Source of the DNA: an uncultured Alphaproteobacteria bacterium
GTDB lineage: Bacteria; Pseudomonadota; Alphaproteobacteria; HIMB59; GCA-002718135
DNA length: 45,022 nt
NCBI GenBank assembly: GCA_902619045.1
Contig: CACNCX010000003.1
Span: 1 to 45,022 of the forward strand
Reading direction: 5' to 3'
Within the stretch, counting starts at the first letter, position 1, and every line of letters begins with the position of its first letter. Positions 10,483 to 20,729 of the stretch are shown here, piece after piece. The position numbers and the translations under genes are program-made. The notes under the pieces are model-generated. The model worked only from the letters and a program-made list of their open reading frames with translations. It did not search any database and had not been told where the DNA came from.

Positions 10483-11848
10483 AACGCTCCCTGTATCTCT
10501 TTACTATTTGTAGAGCTATAATGTTAAGAAATAATGTAATAACAAATAAAACTAATCCTAAAGCAAATGCTGATAATGTTCTTGGGTTATCAAATTCTTG
10601 ATCACCTATTAAGGCCACAACAATTTGAACTGTAACTGTTGTTACGTTTTCAAAAGGATTGCCCGTAAGATTGGGGGCTGTGCCTGCTGCAACTACAACA
10701 ATCATAGTCTCCCCTATCGCTCTGGATATTGCTAATAAAAATGCTCCTACAATTCCAGGTAAAGCTGCTGGTAAAATTACTTTTTTAATAGTTTCTGCTT
10801 TATTAGCGCCAATACCAAGAGATGCTTCCCTTAGATTTTGTGGGACAGAGTTTATTACATCATCAGATAAAGAAGAAATAAAAGGAATAATCATAACCCC
10901 CATTACCATGCCGGCTGCAAGAGCGCTTGTTGGTGAAGCATCAATTCCAATTGATTGTCCAAATGCTTTAACGAAAGGTGCAACACTAACAAAAGCAAAG
11001 AACCCGTAAACTATTGTTGGTATCCCTGCCAAAATTTCGAGAAGAGGTTTAACTATTTTTCTAACTCTTTGACTTGCGTATTCTGCTAAATAAATTGCTG
11101 TTAATAATCCAAGAGGTGCCGCTACACACATGGCTACTACCATTACTAAAAATGTTCCAGCAAATATTGGTACTGCACCAAAGGATCCCTCTGCAGCTGT
11201 TTGACCTTCTCTAATTGGAATAAAAGGATACCACTCAGTACTAAATAAAAATTCGAATATTGATACTTCTGCAAAAAAGCGAAGGCTTTCAAATATTAGT
11301 GAAAAAACTATTCCTATTGTAGTGAAAATAGCAACAGATGAACAAAATATAAGTATATATTGAATATATTTTTCAATTGTATGTTGAGCATGAAATTCTG
11401 GTTTTAATTTTTGTGAAGCGTATAAGGCTCCAAGTAACATTATAATGATTATTGAGGTATAAAAAGATATTTGACTTATTTGTCTTAAGGAAGAATAATG
11501 AGATGCAGCATTAATTATTTCTATAGATTTACCATCAGCAAAAGAGGGGTTATTAGCAACATTTCTAATCTCTGCTAACAATAATCCTTCGTTGTAAACT
11601 GCGCCCTCAATATATTCAAAGTTACTAATAACTATGTTTTGAATAATCTGTTCTTGAAAAATAGCCCATGAAAAATAAACAATTAGCGCAGGAAACAAAC
11701 ACCACATTAAAACGTATTGTGCGTAATAATTGGGAAGAGATTTGCTTTTCGTACCTTGTTTTTTAGAGTTTAATTTAATTCTTGATCTTCCGTATATAAA
11801 GGATGAGAAAATTCCGACTGCAATTAAAACTAAAGACCAAAAAAACAT
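10475..11848 (-). CDS. pstC: phosphate ABC transporter permease PstC
   Basis: REASLGIGANKAETIKKVILPAALPGIVGAFLLAISRAIGETMIV; operon context. Confidence 0.95.
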   Translation of the reverse strand: MFFWSLVLIAVGIFSSFIYGRSRIKLNSKKQGTKSKSLPNYYAQYVLMWCLFPALIVYFSWAIFQEQIIQNIVISNFEYIEGAVYNEGLLLAEIRNVANNPSFADGKSIEIINAASHYSSLRQISQISFYTSIIIIMLLGALYASQKLKPEFHAQHTIEKYIQYILIFCSSVAIFTTIGIVFSLIFESLRFFAEVSIFEFLFSTEWYPFIPIREGQTAAEGSFGAVPIFAGTFLVMVVAMCVAAPLGLLTAIYLAEYASQRVRKIVKPLLEILAGIPTIVYGFFAFVSVAPFVKAFGQSIGIDASPTSALAAGMVMGVMIIPFISSLSDDVINSVPQNLREASLGIGANKAETIKKVILPAALPGIVGAFLLAISRAIGETMIVVVAAGTAPNLTGNPFENVTTVTVQIVVALIGDQEFDNPRTLSAFALGLVLFVITLFLNIIALQIVKRYRERYE

Positions 11849-11863
11849 TTATAACTTAGTATT

Positions 11864-11889
11864 AAAAAAAAGGGGGCTTGTATGCCCCC
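11864..11889 (-). terminator. intrinsic terminator/attenuator between pstS and pstC
   Basis: Minus strand GGGGGC-ATACAA-GCCCCC followed by a run of T (A-run at 11864-11871 on the + strand). Confidence 0.85.
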
Positions 11890-11911
11890 ATTTTATAAAA
11901 ATTTAAGATTT

Positions 11912-12919
11912 TTATTTATAATTTGTTTGATTAGAAATAGCATCAAGAACAGCTGCTCTATCCGCAGGACTTAGTTGAACAAGTCCGGCATCTAGTAAGT
12001 AACCTTCTGTTGCTTCTTCACTTACAAACTCATTAACATAATCCATTAAACCTGGAATAACGCCAATGTGTGCTTTTTTAATGTAGAAGAATAAAGGTCT
12101 TGCTATTGGATATGAATAATCTTGGATACCTTCCATAGAGATTTCAACACCGTTAATCATTGATGCTTTAACTTTATCAGAGTTATTAGATACAAAACTA
12201 TAACCAAAGATACCGAATGCACCTTGTTCTTTAGTTATATGCTCAACATACAGTTCATCATTTTCACCACCTTCAATAACATGGCCATCTTCACGATACG
12301 CTTTACAATCTCCGTCAGCAACTAACATATCTTTAACACAACCCTTTTTCATTACAAGTGAGTCAAATGCATCTCTTGTTCCAGAAGTTGGAGGAGGTGC
12401 CATGATAGAAATTTCAACTTTTGGTAATCTTTTATCTATTTCATACCAAGTTGTTGGAGCATTTTCATTATCTCTAGCCATTGCCTGCCAGATTTCTTCT
12501 TTAGTTAAATCAATGCCACCTTTCATTGTAGCACCGTTAGTATATTTCCATTCATAATCTGCAGCGTATGCAAAAGCTATACCATCATTACCAACTCTAA
12601 CTTCGATGATATCGGTTACACCGCCATCTTGGCAAAGTTTGAATTCTTTATCTTTTTGTGCTCTTGAAGAGTTAGTGATATCTGGATGTTCAATTCCAAC
12701 ACCTGCACAAAATAATTTGTGTCCTCCACCAGAACCAGTTGATTCAATTACGGGTGCTTTCATTCCTTGAGATGCCATTTTTTCAGCAACTAAAGTTGCG
12801 AAAGGATAAACTGTAGAAGATCCTACAATTGAAATATAGTCTCTTGCTGAAACTGAAGTAGTTCCAAATAAAGCAAGGACAGCAATTAATTTGATTATAT
12901 TTTTCATATTAAGCCTCAT
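11912..12919 (-). CDS. pstS: phosphate ABC transporter substrate-binding protein PstS (start possibly 12907)
   Basis: ISIVGSSTVYPFATLVAE and ESTGSGGGHKLFCAGVG phosphate-binding loops; signal peptide. Confidence 0.95.
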   Translation of the reverse strand: MRLNMKNIIKLIAVLALFGTTSVSARDYISIVGSSTVYPFATLVAEKMASQGMKAPVIESTGSGGGHKLFCAGVGIEHPDITNSSRAQKDKEFKLCQDGGVTDIIEVRVGNDGIAFAYAADYEWKYTNGATMKGGIDLTKEEIWQAMARDNENAPTTWYEIDKRLPKVEISIMAPPPTSGTRDAFDSLVMKKGCVKDMLVADGDCKAYREDGHVIEGGENDELYVEHITKEQGAFGIFGYSFVSNNSDKVKASMINGVEISMEGIQDYSYPIARPLFFYIKKAHIGVIPGLMDYVNEFVSEEATEGYLLDAGLVQLSPADRAAVLDAISNQTNYK

Positions 12920-12937
12920 TTAAAATAAGGTTGTCCT

Positions 12938-12966
12938 ACAGAATATATATTAAGGATTTATTACAG
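12938..12966 (-). promoter_or_regulatory. Pho-box candidate upstream of pstS
   Basis: Minus strand CTGTAAT-AAAT-CCTTAAT-ATAT-ATTCTGT overlapping the phoR 3' end; resembles the 7-4-7 Pho box (CTGTCAT-N4-CTGTCAT). Confidence 0.5.
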
Positions 12967-14002
12967 TTTGCTGAAATACTGGTAAAGAAATAGTAAATGT
13001 TGAACCCTTATCTACCTTGCTTTTTATCGATAATTTACCATTATGCCTATTAGTTATATGTTTAACAATAGATAAACCCAAACCCGTACCGCCTTGATTT
13101 CGAGATCTATTTTTATCTACTCTATAAAATCTTTCAGTAAGTCTAGTTAAATGCTCTTTCGATATGCCTTCTCCCTTATCTATAAAACTTATTTGGCAAA
13201 AGGCGGTATTGTCATCAATTACACTCTCAAGCTCAATTTCAATAGTAGAATTTTCTCTGCTATATTTAATTGCATTATCAGTTAGATTTAAAAAAACTTG
13301 GATCAAAGCATCTTTGTTTGCTGATATTGTAGACTTATCAAAATCATCCTTGATTTGAACTTCAATTTTTTTTGCCATTAACTTGTTTTGTAAATTATCT
13401 ACTACGCCTTCAATTAATTGCCTTATATTCGCTTCTTGAAATTCTATCGGCTTATCTTCAGTCTCATATTTACTTAGTAATAATAAATCTTCGACTAATC
13501 TAGTCATACGCCAAGCCTGATCTTCCATTGTGTCTAAAAATTTACCAACCGTTTTGTCATTGATCTTATCTTCATTGAGTGAATTTTTAATTGTTTCAAC
13601 ATAGCCTAGAATTGAGGAAAGAGGAGTTCTCAATTCATGGCTTACATTAGCCACAAAATCTGTTCGCATTTGTTCGTAGTTTTTAAGAAGACTTTGATCG
13701 TTTAGTGATATTAACAATTCTTCATAATCTTTTTCAACAAATATTAAGTCAGCAATAAAATACATATCACTAAAATTAGATGGGGTGAATTCAAACTTAA
13801 AATCTTCTTTCTCCCTAAAGGCTTTATCAACAAAAGTATTTAACTCTGTTGATCTAATAATATTATTAAGATCTCTTCCTTCATCAATAAATAAAAATTT
13901 TTGTTTAGCTGCATTATTGTAAAAAATTATTTCCTTATTTGTATCAATTGCAATAATAATCGAAGGTATCTTACTTAGACTTAGTCTTAGTTTTTTTTTC
14001 AT
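12950..14002 (-). CDS. phoR: PhoR-like sensor histidine kinase (PAS-like N-terminus, no evident transmembrane helix)
   Basis: H-box FVANVSHELRTPLSSILGYVE, N-box NLTDNAIKYS, G-boxes GGTGLGLSIVKHI; directly upstream of pstS. Confidence 0.88.
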   Translation of the reverse strand: MKKKLRLSLSKIPSIIIAIDTNKEIIFYNNAAKQKFLFIDEGRDLNNIIRSTELNTFVDKAFREKEDFKFEFTPSNFSDMYFIADLIFVEKDYEELLISLNDQSLLKNYEQMRTDFVANVSHELRTPLSSILGYVETIKNSLNEDKINDKTVGKFLDTMEDQAWRMTRLVEDLLLLSKYETEDKPIEFQEANIRQLIEGVVDNLQNKLMAKKIEVQIKDDFDKSTISANKDALIQVFLNLTDNAIKYSRENSTIEIELESVIDDNTAFCQISFIDKGEGISKEHLTRLTERFYRVDKNRSRNQGGTGLGLSIVKHITNRHNGKLSIKSKVDKGSTFTISLPVFQQTVINP

Positions 14003-14471
14003 ATTTTTTTAATTTTGGCCAATCATTGTCACTTAAAATATAACCTACACAATTTCTAGAACCACACTTACAAATGTGATCCACAAAATCTGTATCAAAA
14101 GGATAACCATAGTTATAGAAAAGTTCGTCTCCTTTTTTTATTCGTTTAATAGAAGAAATCCAAATCTCATTATCTATTATGTCTACTTCACAATTCGGAT
14201 TACATGAGTGATTAATAAATTTTGCAAAATTATAATCGACATCACCGTCTATGTCGTATCGCTTGTTTAGTTCAAAAACATAGACCATGCCGTTATTTTT
14301 ATCTTTTTTTGCTTTGCGGATTTGTTTATCTGCTCTTTTGTCACCCTCTCTTTTAGTAACTTTATCACCAATATATTGGATTACTTTCTGGCCTTTTTTA
14401 ATATTAGTTTTTGCAAATAAGCCAGAACCGTGAAGAGGTGATTTTTTTTTAAACCAAATTTTCTGTGTCAT
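13971..14471 (-). CDS. SET-domain protein (putative lysine methyltransferase); ORF track extends to 14546 but MTQKIWF start at 14471 is more likely
   Basis: NFAKFINHSCNPNC, DELFYNYGY and post-SET-like CKCGSRNCVGYI motifs. Confidence 0.85.
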   Translation of the reverse strand: MTQKIWFKKKSPLHGSGLFAKTNIKKGQKVIQYIGDKVTKREGDKRADKQIRKAKKDKNNGMVYVFELNKRYDIDGDVDYNFAKFINHSCNPNCEVDIIDNEIWISSIKRIKKGDELFYNYGYPFDTDFVDHICKCGSRNCVGYILSDNDWPKLKKYEKKTKTKSK

Positions 14472-14556
14472 ACTGTTATTTTTATACAATACACACATAT
14501 AATAAGAAATTGTATTATAAAATGATACATTTATGTATAAGACCAAAATTTAATTA

Positions 14557-15369
14557 ATGAAATTTGAAACAAATAAAAAATTTTACCGCACAATTTGGAT
14601 TTCGGATACCCATCTAGGAACTAGTGGCTGTAAAAGCAACATGCTTTTAGAATTCTTAGAAGAAACAGATTCAGAATATTTATTTTTAGTAGGCGACATT
14701 GTTGATGGATGGCGCATGCGTAAGAAAATGTATTGGTCACAAGAACATAATGACGTTGTTCAAAAAGTTTTAAAGAAAGCGAAAAACGGAACTAGGGTAG
14801 TGCTTATTCCAGGAAATCATGATGAGGTATTAAAAGATTTTACAAATTTTTCTTTTGGAGAAATTTCTATCAAAAATGAAGATACGCATCAATTAGCTGA
14901 TGGAAGGAAAGTACTGATTACACACGGAGATGAATTTGATGCTGTGATAATTAATGCGAGGTGGTTAGCCAAAGTGGGATCAGCACTTTATGAATATTTA
15001 CTAAAGTTAAATAATGTATTTAATTTTATTCGACGAAAGATGGGCTTGTCTTACTGGTCACTGTCTCAATATTTAAAAAAGAAAACAAAGCATGCAACTA
15101 ACTTTATTAGTAATTTTGAGTTTGCTGTATCTGATAGAGCTAGAAGAGAAAATGCCGATGTTGTTGTATGTGGGCATATACATAGACCAGAAATAAAAGA
15201 ATTAAATGGTGTTCTCTATTGTAATGATGGTGACTGGATTGAAAGTTGTACAGCACTTGTTGAAGATGAAATTGGCAATTTATCAATTCTTAATTGGCCC
15301 GAAGAAAGAGAAAAATTAAAATTAATTTCTTTAGAAGAAAGACGAAAAATAAAAGAGGATGCAGCCTAA
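14557..15369 (+). CDS. plcP: PlcP-like metallophosphoesterase (phosphate-starvation phospholipase C family; LpxH-like fold), copy 1
   Basis: WISDTHLGT, LVGDIVDGW, PGNHDE, THGDEFD and CGHIHRPE metallophosphoesterase motifs; coupled to a GT4 glycosyltransferase next to the pho/pst operon. Confidence 0.8.
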   Translation: MKFETNKKFYRTIWISDTHLGTSGCKSNMLLEFLEETDSEYLFLVGDIVDGWRMRKKMYWSQEHNDVVQKVLKKAKNGTRVVLIPGNHDEVLKDFTNFSFGEISIKNEDTHQLADGRKVLITHGDEFDAVIINARWLAKVGSALYEYLLKLNNVFNFIRRKMGLSYWSLSQYLKKKTKHATNFISNFEFAVSDRARRENADVVVCGHIHRPEIKELNGVLYCNDGDWIESCTALVEDEIGNLSILNWPEEREKLKLISLEERRKIKEDAA

Positions 15370-16360
15370 AAAAATCGCGTTAATTAGTGATGCGTGGGTT
15401 CCTCAGGTAAATGGCGTAGTTACGACATTTCAAAGCGTTATACCTATTCTAGAAAAAAAAGGTTTTGAAATTAAAATATTACATCCTGAGATGTTTAATA
15501 ATTTTAGTTATCCTAGGTACAAAGAAATAAAAATTTCTTACAATACTAAAAAAGTTACTGAAAAATTTTTTAAAGAATTTAATCCAGATATTGTTCATAT
15601 AATGACTGAAGGTCCAGTAGGTTTTGCTGGTCGTAAGTACTGTCTTAAAAATAAACTACAATACACTTCTTCCTTTCACACCCGTTTTCCTGATTATATT
15701 AAACAAAGAGCTTTTATCCCAAAGAGATTTACATACTCCATATTAAGAAGACTACATAGTGATTCAGAAAGAGTTCTTGTTCCATCAGTTTCAATGCTAA
15801 ATGAGTTAAAAAAATATGATTTTAAAAATTTAGTAGTTTGGAATAGAGGTGTTGATACAGAATTATTTAATCCAAATAAAAGAGACACAAACAGTAAAGA
15901 TAGACAACTGACTTATGTTGGAAGAGTAGCAATTGAAAAAAATATTGAAGAATTTTTAAAACTTAAAGGAAATTATAATAAAATAGTTGTGGGGGATGGT
16001 CCTGAATTAGAAAAATATACTAATAAGTATCCTGAAGTAAATTTTGTTGGTTTAAAAACCGGAGAAGAATTAGCAAAGTATTATGCAAACGCAGATGTGT
16101 TTGTATTTCCTTCTAAAACAGACACTTTAGGAAATGTAATACTTGAAGCATTGGCTAGTGGAACACCAGTTGCTGCATATCCAGTAACTGGGCCTATAGA
16201 TGTATTAACAGATGAGAAGATTAACACTTTAGATAATGACTTATTACAATCAATTAAAAAAGCGCTTAAAGTAAAAAGGGTTGATTGTAGAAATTTTACA
16301 CTTAATTTAACATGGGATAAATGCGTGAAAGAATTTTTAGAATACATGGTAAACGTCTAG
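15359..16360 (+). CDS. agt: GT4 glycosyltransferase, Agt-like (diacylglycerol glycosyltransferase), copy 1
   Basis: SDAWVPQVNGVVTTF, TEGPVGFAGR, FVFPSKTDTLGNVILEALASGTPVAAYPVTGP; overlaps plcP copy 1. Confidence 0.75.
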   Translation: MQPKKIALISDAWVPQVNGVVTTFQSVIPILEKKGFEIKILHPEMFNNFSYPRYKEIKISYNTKKVTEKFFKEFNPDIVHIMTEGPVGFAGRKYCLKNKLQYTSSFHTRFPDYIKQRAFIPKRFTYSILRRLHSDSERVLVPSVSMLNELKKYDFKNLVVWNRGVDTELFNPNKRDTNSKDRQLTYVGRVAIEKNIEEFLKLKGNYNKIVVGDGPELEKYTNKYPEVNFVGLKTGEELAKYYANADVFVFPSKTDTLGNVILEALASGTPVAAYPVTGPIDVLTDEKINTLDNDLLQSIKKALKVKRVDCRNFTLNLTWDKCVKEFLEYMVNV

Positions 16361-16380
16361 TTATTTAGGGTAATTTTGTA

Positions 16381-17037
16381 ATGACATATTCTTTAAGACA
16401 AAAAATACTAGCAGAATTTATTGGGACATATTTTCTTGTACTAACAGTTGTAGGTAGTGGAATTATGGGAGAGTTAATGTCAAATGACCTTGGTATAATA
16501 TTACTAGGAAACACAATTGCAACAGGTGCCATTTTATTTGTAATTATTTCTATGTTTATTAATATCTCAGGGGCATACTTTAATCCTGCTGTTGTATTAA
16601 GTGATATTATTCAAAAAAATATTCCTATTAATTATGGAATAATTTTTATTTTTACTCAGATTATTGCTGGTATATTTGGTTGTTTAACTGCAAATTGGTA
16701 TTTTGAATATCCCATAATTGAATGGTCACTCAATGAAAGAGTTGGTGTATTTAAATTCTTTTCAGAAATAATTGCAACTGTTGGATTATTATTAACTATT
16801 TTTATATTAAAAGAGGTAAACAAGGAAAGAATAGCTATTGGTGTCGCTCTATTTATTACTGCAGGATATTGGTTTACATCATCAACAAGTTTTGCAAATC
16901 CAGCAGTAACCATAGGAAGAATGTTTACAGATAGTTTTAGTGGAATAAGTCCATCAAGCGTTATAGGTTTTATTTTAGCTCAGATTATTGGGGCTCTTAT
17001 TGCTACAGTTACTGTTAGATTGTTTTTTAAAAATTAA
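16381..17037 (+). CDS. MIP-family aquaporin/AqpS-like channel
   Basis: Two NPA boxes (YFNPAVVLSD, FANPAVTIGRMFTDSFSGI); 20 nt downstream of agt copy 1. Confidence 0.82.
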   Translation: MTYSLRQKILAEFIGTYFLVLTVVGSGIMGELMSNDLGIILLGNTIATGAILFVIISMFINISGAYFNPAVVLSDIIQKNIPINYGIIFIFTQIIAGIFGCLTANWYFEYPIIEWSLNERVGVFKFFSEIIATVGLLLTIFILKEVNKERIAIGVALFITAGYWFTSSTSFANPAVTIGRMFTDSFSGISPSSVIGFILAQIIGALIATVTVRLFFKN

Positions 17038-17939
17038 TTCAACATATCATGTAAATAACCTTCACGAATTCCATATCTTACAAAAATAATATTTTTAATA
17101 TTATAAAATGAAGCAAGGCTAAATAAAATATATGTAGATAATTTTAATTTATCTAATCGATTGGGTTGAACAACATTCAATTTTTTAATTTGTTTTTTAT
17201 CCATAGAGTATAATTTGTGATAGAATATTTCTAACTCTGAAAATGGTATCAGGTAGCCATGTAGTTTATTTTTCTTGATGCCATTTAGATGTAAATGTAG
17301 TTTTGCAAGATTGCGCCACATGCCTCCAATAACATAAATATTTCCGACGTTTTTAGAAAATTTAAGAGATTGGTTTTTAAATTTCGAAAATAAAAAATTA
17401 TCAAATTTAATTTTAGTAGTTTTGTACATATCAGATTCACTTCTTAAGATGCCAATTTTTAAACTTTTAGTCTCAAGTATGTTCTTATTTTTTATTGAAC
17501 TAAGTTCTAAACTTCCACCTCCCAAGTCTGCAACTAAACCGATTGGATTTTTTATTGAACTAATTACACCTAGGGATCCACATTTAGCCTCATTTTTTGG
17601 TGAGAGCACTTCTACTCTTACTGACTTTCTTTTCTTGAAAGGCTCAATAATTTCTTTTCCATTTATTGTTTCACGAATTGCGGCCGTTGCAATTATATGA
17701 ATATCTAAGGACTCATAATCTTTTGCAATCTTAATATATTCTTCTAAGCATTTTATAGCTTCTTTTATTTTTATCGATGGGAGTTTACCTGTGTTAATAC
17801 TTTCACCTAATTTTAAAAATTCTCTTTTTTGATAAAGTATTGGAAAAGGATAAATAGCTTGCTCATATATAACCAGTCTAAATGTATTAGAACCTAGATC
17901 AATCACTGTTATGGGATTTTTGTTTTTCATTTTAGCCAT
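17034..17939 (-). CDS. Ppx/GppA-family exopolyphosphatase
   Basis: TVIDLGSNTFRLVIYE, VADLGGGSLELS, VRYGIREGYL motifs. Confidence 0.9.
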   Translation of the reverse strand: MAKMKNKNPITVIDLGSNTFRLVIYEQAIYPFPILYQKREFLKLGESINTGKLPSIKIKEAIKCLEEYIKIAKDYESLDIHIIATAAIRETINGKEIIEPFKKRKSVRVEVLSPKNEAKCGSLGVISSIKNPIGLVADLGGGSLELSSIKNKNILETKSLKIGILRSESDMYKTTKIKFDNFLFSKFKNQSLKFSKNVGNIYVIGGMWRNLAKLHLHLNGIKKNKLHGYLIPFSELEIFYHKLYSMDKKQIKKLNVVQPNRLDKLKLSTYILFSLASFYNIKNIIFVRYGIREGYLHDMLN

Positions 17940-17971
17940 GGAAATGTATATATCTAAAGTATTAAACTCGA

Positions 17972-18430
17972 ATGCTACAAGTTTATTTATTACGTCATGC
18001 CAAATCTAGTTGGGATAATTTAGAGCTTGATGACATTGATAGACCTCTCAATAAAAGAGGTATGAGAAATGCAAAACAATTTTCTAAAATATTAGATAAA
18101 AGAAAATTTCAAATTGGTCAGATAATATGTTCTCCTTCTAAAAGAACAACTAGCACATATAATATAATTTCTAACTCGTTTGATCGCTCAGTAAAATTTA
18201 CAATTGATAACGATATTTATGAATGTCCATCAAATATACTTGTAAGAAAAATTAAAAAATTAAAAAAAAATACTCTTATCATTGGACACAACCCTAGTTT
18301 GATAGAGTCAATTAATATTTTATGTAATTCAAATATTGAACATTTTCCAACCTGTGCTTTTGCTATAATATCCTTTAAAAATAGCTGGACTATTGATAAA
18401 ATTTTAAAACCAAAAAATAAAAATTATTAA
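17972..18430 (+). CDS. SixA-like histidine phosphatase
   Basis: LRHAKSSW catalytic motif, DDIDRPLNKRG, IGHNPSL. Confidence 0.88.
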   Translation: MLQVYLLRHAKSSWDNLELDDIDRPLNKRGMRNAKQFSKILDKRKFQIGQIICSPSKRTTSTYNIISNSFDRSVKFTIDNDIYECPSNILVRKIKKLKKNTLIIGHNPSLIESINILCNSNIEHFPTCAFAIISFKNSWTIDKILKPKNKNY

Positions 18431-18490
18431 AGAAATATGAATTTTTTATGAACATGTTTTTTTTATACCTAAAAAATATAAAAAAAAATT

Positions 18491-20590
18491 ATGTTAAAAA
18501 AAAATACCGCTTATAACTATGCAAACAGGGAATTGTCTTGGCTAAAATTCAATGAAAGAGTCTTAAGTCAGACATCTGATAGTAAAATTCCACTTTTAGA
18601 AAGGGTTAGATTTTTATCAATAGCATTCTCTAATTTAGATGAATTTTTTATGGTTAGAGTAGCAGGATTGAATGTTCAAAAATTTTCACGAAATAAAAGT
18701 TTTGATGGATTAACACCACAACAACAACTCAAGCTGATAGATAAAGAAACATCGAAGATGATTTCAAATATAAAATCAATATGGATAGATTTACTAAGAG
18801 AGCTTTCAGAAAACAAAATCCATATAGATGTAGAAAAAACACTGAAAACAAAAGATAAAACATTTATTAAAAATTATTTAGAAGAAAATAATTGGGGGGT
18901 TTTAACGCCAATTATTATTGATCCATCTCACCCATTTCCTTTTATACCAAATAAAGAAACAACCTTAGTATGTCGTTTAATGAATAATAAAAAAACTTTT
19001 TATGGAATACTAAGAGTGCCAGAGGGATTAGAAAAATTTATTAAATTACCTGGTAAAAAAACACGTTTTGTATCTATGGAGACAGCCCTACTTATTTCTT
19101 TAAAAGAAATTTTCCAGTGTGATAGGGTTTTGGATAAAGGTGTTTTTAGACCAATTAGGAATAGTGAATTAGAATTAGGGGGTGAAGGAGAAGATTTATT
19201 TTTAGTATTTCAAAAAGCTATTTTTGAGAGAAGAAGACAAGAGGTAATAAGAATTGATTTTGATGAAAGTATATCTAGTCACTTAATTAAATTCATAAAT
19301 AAAAAACTTAACTATAAGGATGTAAATACATATAAACTGCCAATACCCGTTAATCTTTCGAGTATAGAGTCAATTTTTTTGAAAGATTTTAAAAAATTAT
19401 TTTTTCCAAAATTTAAGGTACGATTTCCTGAAAGAATTAAAGATTTTAAAAATGATTATTTTAAAGCTATAGCAAATAAAGATATTGTTATTCATCACCC
19501 TTTTGAATCTTTTGAAGTAGTGACGCAGTTTATTGATCAAGCTGCAGATGATCCAAAAGTCTTATCAATAAAACATACTTTATATCGAACTACTGATGAC
19601 TCACCAATAGAAGCAAGTTTAGTTAGAGCAGCACAAAAAGGAAAATTAGTAACTGTCATTATAGAGTTGCAAGCACGTTTTGATGAAGAGCGTAACTTAA
19701 AATGGGCAAAAGAATTAGAATTAGCTGGAGCGCAAGTTGTTTTTGGCAATATTGATATGAAAACTCATGCAAAAATTACACTTGTAACAAGGAAGCAAAT
19801 GAATTCTGTTGTAAATTACGCACATTATGGAACAGGTAATTATCACCCGAGAAATGCAAGAGTTTATATGGATTTATCTTACTTCACCTGTGACAAAACA
19901 TTAACAAATGATGCTGCAAAAATGTTTAATTATTTAACTAGTTATTCTGAACCAACAACAATAAAAAAAATAGTATATTCTCCAATAACTGCAAGAAACA
20001 AATTAAATGAACTAATTAGAAATGAAATTACAAATGCTGGAAAAAATAAACCATCTGGAATAGTATGTAAGTGTAATGCTCTTGTTGATAAACAAATTAT
20101 TGATGAATTTTATAAAGCATCTCAAAAAAATGTAAAAATTGAATTGTTGATAAGAGGAATTTGCTCTCTAATACCTGGTAAAGAAAATCTATCAGAAAAT
20201 ATAGTTGTTAAAAGCATAATTGGTCGTTTTTTAGAACATACGAGAATATATTGTTTTTATAATGGTCATAAATTCCCTCATAGAAAAAATATCTTGTTTA
20301 TTTCTTCTGCCGATTTAATGCAAAGAAATCTAGATAGGCGGGTTGAAACATTTATTCCTATTGAAAATGAAACTGTACATGAACAAATATTAAATCAGAT
20401 CTTAATTGCCAGTATGACAGATAATACAAATTCTTGGCAAATGTTAAGTAATGGCAATTATCAGAAAAAAGAAATATCAAGCAAAGAGAAAAAATTTTCC
20501 TCTCACAATTTTTTTATCAAAAATCCAAGCTTGTCTGGGAGGGGTTCAGCAAAACTCAAATCTAGAGCTAAGTCTAATTTAAAAATTTGA
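18491..20590 (+). CDS. ppk1: polyphosphate kinase 1
   Basis: NRELSWLKFNERVL N-terminus, SIKHTLYRT, THAKITLVTRK, YAHYGTGNYHPRNARVY. Confidence 0.96.
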   Translation: MLKKNTAYNYANRELSWLKFNERVLSQTSDSKIPLLERVRFLSIAFSNLDEFFMVRVAGLNVQKFSRNKSFDGLTPQQQLKLIDKETSKMISNIKSIWIDLLRELSENKIHIDVEKTLKTKDKTFIKNYLEENNWGVLTPIIIDPSHPFPFIPNKETTLVCRLMNNKKTFYGILRVPEGLEKFIKLPGKKTRFVSMETALLISLKEIFQCDRVLDKGVFRPIRNSELELGGEGEDLFLVFQKAIFERRRQEVIRIDFDESISSHLIKFINKKLNYKDVNTYKLPIPVNLSSIESIFLKDFKKLFFPKFKVRFPERIKDFKNDYFKAIANKDIVIHHPFESFEVVTQFIDQAADDPKVLSIKHTLYRTTDDSPIEASLVRAAQKGKLVTVIIELQARFDEERNLKWAKELELAGAQVVFGNIDMKTHAKITLVTRKQMNSVVNYAHYGTGNYHPRNARVYMDLSYFTCDKTLTNDAAKMFNYLTSYSEPTTIKKIVYSPITARNKLNELIRNEITNAGKNKPSGIVCKCNALVDKQIIDEFYKASQKNVKIELLIRGICSLIPGKENLSENIVVKSIIGRFLEHTRIYCFYNGHKFPHRKNILFISSADLMQRNLDRRVETFIPIENETVHEQILNQILIASMTDNTNSWQMLSNGNYQKKEISSKEKKFSSHNFFIKNPSLSGRGSAKLKSRAKSNLKI

Positions 20591-20605
20591 AAATAGAATT
20601 TAATC

Positions 20606-20654
20606 CCACTCACAATAATTGGACATAAGCAGGAAGAAATAATACTGCGAGTGG
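20606..20654 (-). other. 49-nt hairpin, copy 1 (candidate structured RNA/terminator)
   Basis: Minus strand CCACTCGCA ... TGTGAGTGG: 9-bp stem with one G-U wobble. Confidence 0.55.
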
Positions 20655-20729
20655 TAAGATGTAATTAAATTTTATTTTTTACAGACGTGTTAATAGAATA
20701 TTAAATTTTTATAAATTAAACTAATTTTT

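Noticed and set aside
10659-11009. 116-aa plus-strand ORF
   Set aside because: Antisense to pstC, low-complexity composition; shadow ORF.
14471-14556. Pho box upstream of plcP copy 1
   Set aside because: Only one CTGTTAT heptamer was found (14473-14479), without a convincing second unit at 11 bp.
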